Below are positions 1-13,963 of a DNA stretch of 13,963 nt, in pieces; positions within the stretch are counted from its first letter, which is position 1, and each line of letters opens with the position of its first letter. The position numbers were made by a program, and so were the translations under genes. The stretch is taken from contig MU646320.1 in the NCBI GenBank assembly GCA_026770585.1, positions 1,403,865 to 1,417,827 of the forward strand, read 5' to 3'. Under the pieces are notes generated by a model. That model worked only from the letters and a program-made list of their open reading frames with translations. It was not told where the DNA came from and made no database searches. Source of the stretch: Baffinella frigidus (Eukaryota; Cryptophyceae; Cryptomonadales; Baffinellaceae).

Positions 1-60
1 GGGGGGGGGGGCAAGGTGTGAGAGGAGGAGGCGGGCCCGGGCGTAAGACCGAGGGTCCTA

Positions 61-179
61 TACCCCTTAAGTGGCCAGTAGGCTCATCGCCCTACCGTAG
101 GGTCCTAGGACCTGCCTAGGACCTCTTGGTGGTCAAAGACCTCTTGGTGGTCAAAGACCACCTGGCCACTTAAGGGTTA
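61..179. mobile_element. Foldback element C1 (MITE-like)
   Basis: Ends TACCCCTTAAGTGGCCAG and CTGGCCACTTAAGGGTTA are inverted repeats. Inside are CCTACCGTAGGG, CCTAGGACC and two tandem copies of GACCTCTTGGTGGTCAAA (about 122-157). Too short to encode a protein. Confidence 0.65.
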
Positions 180-281
180 TCCCTCAAGTGACCAACGGGC
201 GAATAATCGCCCGTGGAAGCCCTAGGCAGGTCCTAGGGCCCTACGGTAGGGCGTATGCGCCTACTGGTCACTTAAGGGATC
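178..281. mobile_element. Foldback element C2, adjoining C1
   Basis: Begins TATCCCTCAAGTGACC and ends GGTCACTTAAGGGAT; it shares its first bases with the end of C1. Internal GGGCGAATAATCGCCC is a small palindrome, followed by CCTAGGCAGGTCCTAGG and CCCTACGGTAGGG. It is the reverse complement of the element at 13325-13428 in intron 14. Confidence 0.7.
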
Positions 282-332
282 AGGCTGAGGGTCCTCGCGT
301 GAGGAAGGGCATGACGCATTCGAGGTGAGGCA

Positions 333-408
333 TGGTCAAGTGCGTCCGCGCGTCCGGACGCACTTGACCAAGCGCGTCCCCCGCCCGGGCCGGGGCGGGG
401 GACGCGCT
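333..408. repeat. Two adjacent GC-rich perfect hairpins
   Basis: First: 333-347 pairs with 356-370 (15 bp, TGGTCAAGTGCGTCC). Second: 371-386 pairs with 393-408 (16 bp, AGCGCGTCCCCCGCCC). No gap separates them. Not linked to any gene that would need a terminator. Confidence 0.8.
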
Positions 409-431
409 TCACCTGCCCTGGAGGGTGTAGG

Positions 432-558
432 TACAGGGGGTACCTCGCTCATAAGACACTACCCCCCCCCCTAGATAGGACCACCGTAAGGCCCTAGGCA
501 TAGGCCTACTGTAGGGTCCTGGGGAGAGGCTGTTTCTTATGAGCGAGGTACCCCTGTA
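432..558. mobile_element. Foldback element A1
   Basis: Ends TACAGGGGGTACCTCGCTC and GAGCGAGGTACCCCTGTA. The arms continue ATAAGA.../...TTCTTAT, around the palindromic CCTAGG-type core. Bounded by TA on both sides. Confidence 0.75.
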
Positions 559-605
559 TCTAGTTGAGGGTAGCTCTAGGCTGTAAGGGCACCTAAGGAC
601 GCACA

Positions 606-834
606 GTGCCCTTAGAGCCTCGATACCCACAGAGGGGTGGGTTGGAAGTACGCTACAGGGGTACCTCGCTCATAAGAAACCGCCCCCCCCTCGGGCCCTA
701 CAGTAGGGGCATGCCTGGTGCCCTACGGTGGTCCTAGGGGGGGGGGGGGGTTCTTATGAGCGAGGTACTCCTGTAAGGACTCAAGGTGCCCTTAGAGCCT
801 AGATACACACAGAGGGGTGGGTTGGAAGTACGCT
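606..834 (+). repeat. 49-bp direct repeat around element A2
   Basis: GTGCCCTTAGAGCCT...GGTTGGAAGTACGCTA occurs at 606-654 and 786-834 with few differences. No coding potential seen. Confidence 0.75.
654..775. mobile_element. Foldback element A2
   Basis: Same ends as A1 with one base change in the right arm (GGTACTCCTGTA). It starts exactly at the end of the first copy of a 49-bp direct repeat (606-654), whose second copy at 786-834 continues differently, which marks a TA target. Confidence 0.75.
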
Positions 835-956
835 AGTGGGGGGTCCTGCGCGTAGGCTCGTAAGAATGGGCCTGCCGTAGGCTCCGAGGTGGTGTGGGAG
901 TTGAGACAGTTGAGGAGCCGGACGGAGGCAGAGCTAGGGTGCGACGGCGGTTGACA

Positions 957-1111
957 GAGCGCCCGCGTGACCGGTCACGCGGACGCCGAAGCCAACTGTC
1001 CGAGGTGACTGCCTTGCGTGTTCCCCAGCCCCGCCGGCAGGCTCTTGAGCGCCCGCGTGACCGGTCACGCGGACGCCGAAGCCAACTGTCCGAGGTGACT
1101 GCCTTGCGTGT
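957..1111 (+). repeat. Two copies of a 65-bp unit, 90-bp period, with a perfect 20-bp palindrome
   Basis: 957-1021 and 1047-1111 are identical by eye. Each contains CCGCGTGACCGGTCACGCGG (963-982, 1053-1072), a perfect palindrome. Open frames across it on both strands are by-products of this repeat. Confidence 0.85.
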
Positions 1112-1219
1112 GCCAAGTGGGTATGCTCGGCGAGGTAGTGACTTGATCAAGCCTAATGGCGACGGACTCGTGGCATCATTAAACAGTCACAAACAGGGGT
1201 GCTCGTGCTCTGATACATC

Positions 1220-1333
1220 TACAGGGGTACATCGCTCATGACACACCGCCCCTTCCTCTACAGTAGGGCTATGCGTAGGGCCCTATGGTGGTCCTAGGGG
1301 GTGGGCGTTTCTTACGAGCGAGGTACCCCTGTA
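1220..1333. mobile_element. Foldback element A3, diverged left arm
   Basis: Starts TACAGGGGTACATCGCTCAT and ends TACGAGCGAGGTACCCCTGTA-like, with the CTACAGTAGGG...CCTAGGGGG core. Arms are less perfect than in A4. Confidence 0.65.
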
Positions 1334-1407
1334 GGTTCACACATGCGGAACTGCGGGGATCGCCGTCCCCTCCCGCAGTTGACGTGCTTCGTCAACTCTG
1401 CGGAATC

Positions 1408-1510
1408 GTCAACTTTGCGGAATCAGTCTACTCCGAACAGCCATCCCCAATCTCAAAAATCGAGAGTTTGACGCGTCATCGTCCCCGCAGGCGCTCGGCT
1501 CGGCATGCGC
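1408..1510 (+). pseudogene. Decayed copy of the - strand gene's promoter and first exon
   Basis: The segment GTCAACTTTGCGGAATC...TCTACTCCGAACAGCC...CAATCTCAAAAATC...GAGTTTGACGCGTCATCG matches the reverse complement of about 3605-3709. The ATG|GTGAGT of the source is ATCGAGAGT here, so both the start codon and the donor are lost. Element B1 lies just to its right. Confidence 0.6.
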
Positions 1511-1526
1511 GCCTGCCGAACCGACG

Positions 1527-1647
1527 TACAGGGGTACCTCGATTACAAGAAAACGCCAACCCCCTAGGACGACCATAGGGCCCTAGGCAGAGGCCTACTG
1601 CAGGGCCCTACGGGGAGGCGTTTTCTTGTAATCGAGGTACCCCTGTA
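1527..1647. mobile_element. Foldback element B1
   Basis: Arms of about 31 bp, TACAGGGGTACCTCGATTAC...AAGAAAACGCC and its reverse complement, match perfectly by eye. The outer 15 bp equal family A, then the arm differs (GATTACAAG instead of GCTCATAAG). Confidence 0.8.
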
Positions 1648-1675
1648 GATAGCCACTGTGCTAGTGGCTATCTAC
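1644..1675. repeat. Perfect hairpin next to B1
   Basis: GTAGATAGCCAC pairs with GTGGCTATCTAC across a 7-nt loop. A smaller one, ATTCACTG/CAGTGAAT, follows at about 1712-1733. Confidence 0.7.
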
Positions 1676-1760
1676 GTCTGGGTCGTTTGACCAGGCCGTA
1701 ATCCGGTACAAATTCACTGCGTTTACAGTGAATTCACTACCCCGAGACTACATGTACATG

Positions 1761-1881
1761 TACAGGGGTACCTCGATTACAAGAAAACGCCTCCCCGTAG
1801 GACCCTACAGTAGGCCTATGCCTAGGGCCCTATGGTCGTCCTAGGGGGGTGACGTTTTCTTGTAATCGAGGTACCCCTGTA
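1761..1881. mobile_element. Foldback element B2
   Basis: Second copy of the B type: 29-bp perfect arms TACAGGGGTACCTCGATTAC... Only four bases (TGCA) separate it from element A4. Confidence 0.8.
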
Positions 1882-1885
1882 TGCA

Positions 1886-2010
1886 TACAGGGGTACCTCG
1901 CTCATAAGAAACCGCCCCCCCCCCCTAGGACCACCATAGGACCCTAGAGGCATGGTCCTACTGTAGGGTCCTAGGGGAGGGCGGTTTCTTATGAGCGAGG
2001 TACCCCTGTA
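1886..2010. mobile_element. Foldback element A4
   Basis: 32-bp perfect arms beginning TACAGGGGTACCTCGCTCAT and ending in its complement, flanked by TA. A C-rich run follows the left arm. Confidence 0.8.
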
Positions 2011-2215
2011 GGGGTGTCTCGCTCATATGTTTGCAGAGGGGTGCCTCGCTGAAAACAAGCAGCCCTCCCTGAGGAGTCGCCCTGCTCCTAGTAGGATGAC
2101 CACCACAGGGCTCTAGATAGGCCGACACTGCACACTGCACTGTACAGACCCTGTACGGTCCTAGTGGCCGCCGTGTGAGCAAGGTACAGGGCCCCATACA
2201 CTGTACACTGTACTG
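2011..2215. repeat. Decayed A-type element fragments
   Basis: GGGGTGTCTCGCTCATATG and GAGGGGTGCCTCGCTGA resemble A left ends. TACTGTACAG and CACTGTAC motifs recur near 2130-2220. No gene seen. Confidence 0.4.
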
Positions 2216-2335
2216 TACAGGGCTGCCTCGCTGATAAGAAACCGCCCACCCCCAGGACGACCGTAGGGCCCCAGGCAAAGGCCTACTGTAGGGTCCTACG
2301 GGGGGGCGGTTTCTTATGAGCGAGGTACCCCTGTA
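2216..2335. mobile_element. Foldback element A5 with partial A6 behind it
   Basis: Left end TACAGGGCTGCCTCGCTGAT is diverged; right end TTATGAGCGAGGTACCCCTGTA is intact. A second right-end fragment follows at 2337-2380, which suggests tandem or nested insertion. Confidence 0.7.
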
Positions 2336-2380
2336 CTGTAGGGTCCTAGGGGGCGGTTTCTTATGAGCGAGGTACCCCTG

Positions 2381-3140
2381 GACAGCCCATGTGGGGTCCT
2401 AGGCCACTGAAAATTCTTGTGGGTGTGGCCTATGATATGATAGATGGACGGCTTATTTGGACGTGACGGTAGTAACTTTTTGTACCGGCTTGTACCTTTT
2501 TGTACCGCCTTGTTACAGCCCGGTACTACTTTCTGGCCTTGTGGGCCAGGTACAGGGCCTACTTGCGACTGTTCCCCGACTGACCTCTTACCAAGGGAGA
2601 CGACCCCCTTACCAAGGGAGACAACAACGGTGCAAGGGGGCAGTAGGGGAATGGGCACGGTGGGGCGGGCAAGGTGTGCGGAGCATCGACTGCGAATAGG
2701 GAACTCCTATCAACCATAACCCCCCCCCCCCCTCCATCACGCGCTCGAGTGAACCCCAAAACCGTCATGGGTTATGCACGTTGCGTTTCCTTCAGGCGGC
2801 AGGGCAGGGCAAGGCGAATATCGAGGCATCAAGGCTTGATGCGCTCTATGGTCAAGCTGCCCGTCTTCCGATCGCACGCGGGAACCAGGGAGGAACAATC
2901 CGCCTCAGAGAGGAAGTCTGGGCCGGGGGAGTGCGGCAGACACAGGGGCGTTGTTTTGAGGCGGATGTAGTTATTCAACGCCCCGGTCCCCTGGGGGCTT
3001 CGCCCGCTGCTCCGTCAGGAACGCCGACGCGCCCCGGCGTGCTTCCGCACGCTTAGCAGAAGGAGAGGCTCCAGCCCTTGAGGGGGGACTGCCATCACAC
3101 GCGGGAAGGGGCACGGTCAGCACCGGTCATCATGAGTCAC
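2381..3140. other. Intergenic stretch with no supported gene
   Basis: Holds short tandem repeats (TTTTGTACCG...CTTGTAC near 2475-2510; CTTACCAAGGGAGAC twice at 2586-2625) and a C run at 2719-2731. Open frames here lack recognisable domains or convincing splice borders. Confidence 0.5.
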
Positions 3141-3169
3141 CTGCAGTTCTGTCTCGCCGCCAACTGCAT
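3141..3169 (-). CDS. Possible third exon of the - strand gene
   Basis: On the - strand, CATTTCGCAG| is followed by 29 bases reading MQLAARQNC plus two bases and donor |GTGACT. Splicing from the 31-codon exon would keep frame (KAVKGC-MQLAAR). I could not find a convincing continuation at lower coordinates, so the rest may lie beyond 2700 or be rearranged. Confidence 0.3.
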
Positions 3170-3347
3170 CTGCGAAATGAGAGGGCGTCCCGCCGCGCAC
3201 ACAGCCGCGGCGTCATTTTGGTTCGGATATGTGTGGTGTCGTTTGAGGGGTGTGGGAGCGAGTTCTCGGGGAGCAAGCGCCTTGCCTGGAACTCTCAGGC
3301 AATGGGAACTCTCAGGCAATGGAGTTGAATTTGTGAGGGGCACTCAC

Positions 3348-3440
3348 GCAGCCCTTGACGGCCTTGTGGCCGGACTTCTTGATCTTAAGATCGGTCATGA
3401 CAAGCACGGTCTTGGTCTGGGTCTGGAATGCCTGGCCGAT
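3348..3440 (-). CDS. Internal exon of an unidentified - strand gene (31 codons)
   Basis: On the - strand, TTGTGCAG| precedes 31 codons reading IGQAFQTQTKTVLVMTDLKI then KKSGHKAVKGC, followed by |GTGAGT, a consensus donor; phase 0 on both sides. Almost all codons end in G or C, as in the kinase exons, and nothing like this appears on the + strand here. The peptide is Lys-rich and compact. I do not recognise the family. This gene would run divergently from the kinase gene. Confidence 0.55.
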
Positions 3441-3649
3441 CTGCACAACGCACAGCCCCACTGTCAGCAAAGATCATCCCCCACCAACGACCAGCCCTGG
3501 GCCCAGCGCCCACCGGCCCGAATCAGCCGTCCCCCCACCAAAACGCGGTACAATACGCTGCGGACGGCAGCAGCGCTCCATCGACGCCTCGCCCGAGCAC
3601 AAGGGCTCGCGTGCCGAGCCCGGTGGGGACGATGACGCGTCAAACTCAC

Positions 3650-3652
3650 CAT
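3650..3652 (-). CDS. Possible ATG-only first coding exon of the - strand gene
   Basis: On the - strand, CTAAAAATG|GTGAGT places a start codon directly against a consensus donor, in phase 0 with the 31-codon exon 210 bases on. Minimal start-codon exons are known in eukaryotic genes. The A-rich context before the ATG is favourable. A longer upstream 5' UTR exon cannot be excluded. Confidence 0.35.
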
Positions 3653-3867
3653 TTTTAGATTGGGGGTGGCTGTTCGGAGTAGACTAATTCCGTAAAGTGG
3701 ACGAACTCGTCCACTTTCCAAACGTCCACTTTCGAAGTCCACTTTGGAATTCAGTCAACACGGCTGGTGCCGAAATCGCATTTTGTCTCAACGGCACCAG
3801 GGTCCAGCCAGAGGCTAGCTTCAGGCAGGCACACGGGCCTTCCAGCCGCGGTCGACACAAAGAGAGG
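3653..3867. promoter_or_regulatory. Divergent promoter region between the - strand gene and the DYRK kinase
   Basis: 215 bp separate the two proposed start codons. The region contains GTCCACTTT at about 3709, 3724 and 3737, and nearby AAAGTGGAC in inverse orientation (3694-3702), giving several foldback possibilities. No clear TATA box was seen. Functional assignment is inference from gene layout. Confidence 0.4.

Positions 3868-13963
<10,096 letters not shown>

Noticed and set aside
371-408. GC hairpin as an intrinsic terminator
   Set aside because: No U tract and no upstream gene, and the organism is eukaryotic.
894-1241. Arg-rich open frames RDRSRGR on both strands
   Set aside because: Produced by the palindromic 90-bp repeat; a palindrome reads alike on both strands.
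2781-3056. 91-codon + strand open frame after TTCCTTCAG
   Set aside because: Codon-like in part, but no family match, no clear donor, and no partner exon found.
3078-3635. 185-codon + strand open frame
   Set aside because: It overlaps the better supported - strand exon, has no domain, and its composition is irregular.
3697-3867. GTG start extending exon 1 upstream
   Set aside because: A nuclear eukaryotic gene would start at ATG; the first in-frame one is at 3868, and the extension overlaps promoter-like repeats.

Overview
The window reads as nuclear DNA of a microbial eukaryote. One gene on the + strand is cut into many short GC-rich exons by GT-AG introns, and those introns are packed with CCCTAAA-like heptamer repeats, the plant/green-algal type of telomere unit. 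No prokaryotic gene layout, rRNA or tRNA was seen. A green alga (prasinophyte-like) would fit, but dinoflagellates, oomycetes and other groups share the TTTAGGG telomere unit, so taxonomy is a low-confidence inference.

Layout. (1) 1-2380 holds no credible gene and is a cluster of small foldback (MITE-like) elements. They have perfect or near-perfect terminal inverted repeats, are flanked by TA, and share a palindromic CCTAGG/TACGGTAGG core. GC-rich hairpins and a 90-bp tandem repeat with a perfect 20-bp palindrome lie among them. (2) 2381-3140 is mostly featureless. (3) 3141-3652 on the - strand holds an unidentified candidate gene: a tiny ATG exon, a convincing 31-codon exon and a 29-bp exon. 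Its promoter/first-exon segment has a decayed copy at 1408-1510. (4) 3653-3867 is a compact divergent promoter region. (5) 3868 to the window end is a class-2 DYRK protein kinase (CMGC group) in about 15 exons. It runs off the right edge, with about 690 residues visible. All catalytic motifs are present and the reading frame closes across every splice junction, so the gene looks functional.

The most striking feature is intron architecture. In at least four introns the 3' end of the preceding exon, with its donor site, is repeated downstream: five extra copies after exon 12, five after exon 13, one clear and two weak copies after exon 10, and degenerate copies after exon 4. In three other places the acceptor plus the 5' part of the NEXT exon is repeated upstream (exons 9, 14 and 15). 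Many junctions carry AGGT at both ends, and intron 14 is a GC-AG intron bounded by an 11-bp direct repeat. Together these suggest introns that arise and grow by tandem duplication of exon-intron junctions and are then filled by heptamer satellites of changing sequence but constant 7-nt period. Foldback elements have also inserted in introns 8 and 14, and a third inverted-repeat element sits in intron 13.
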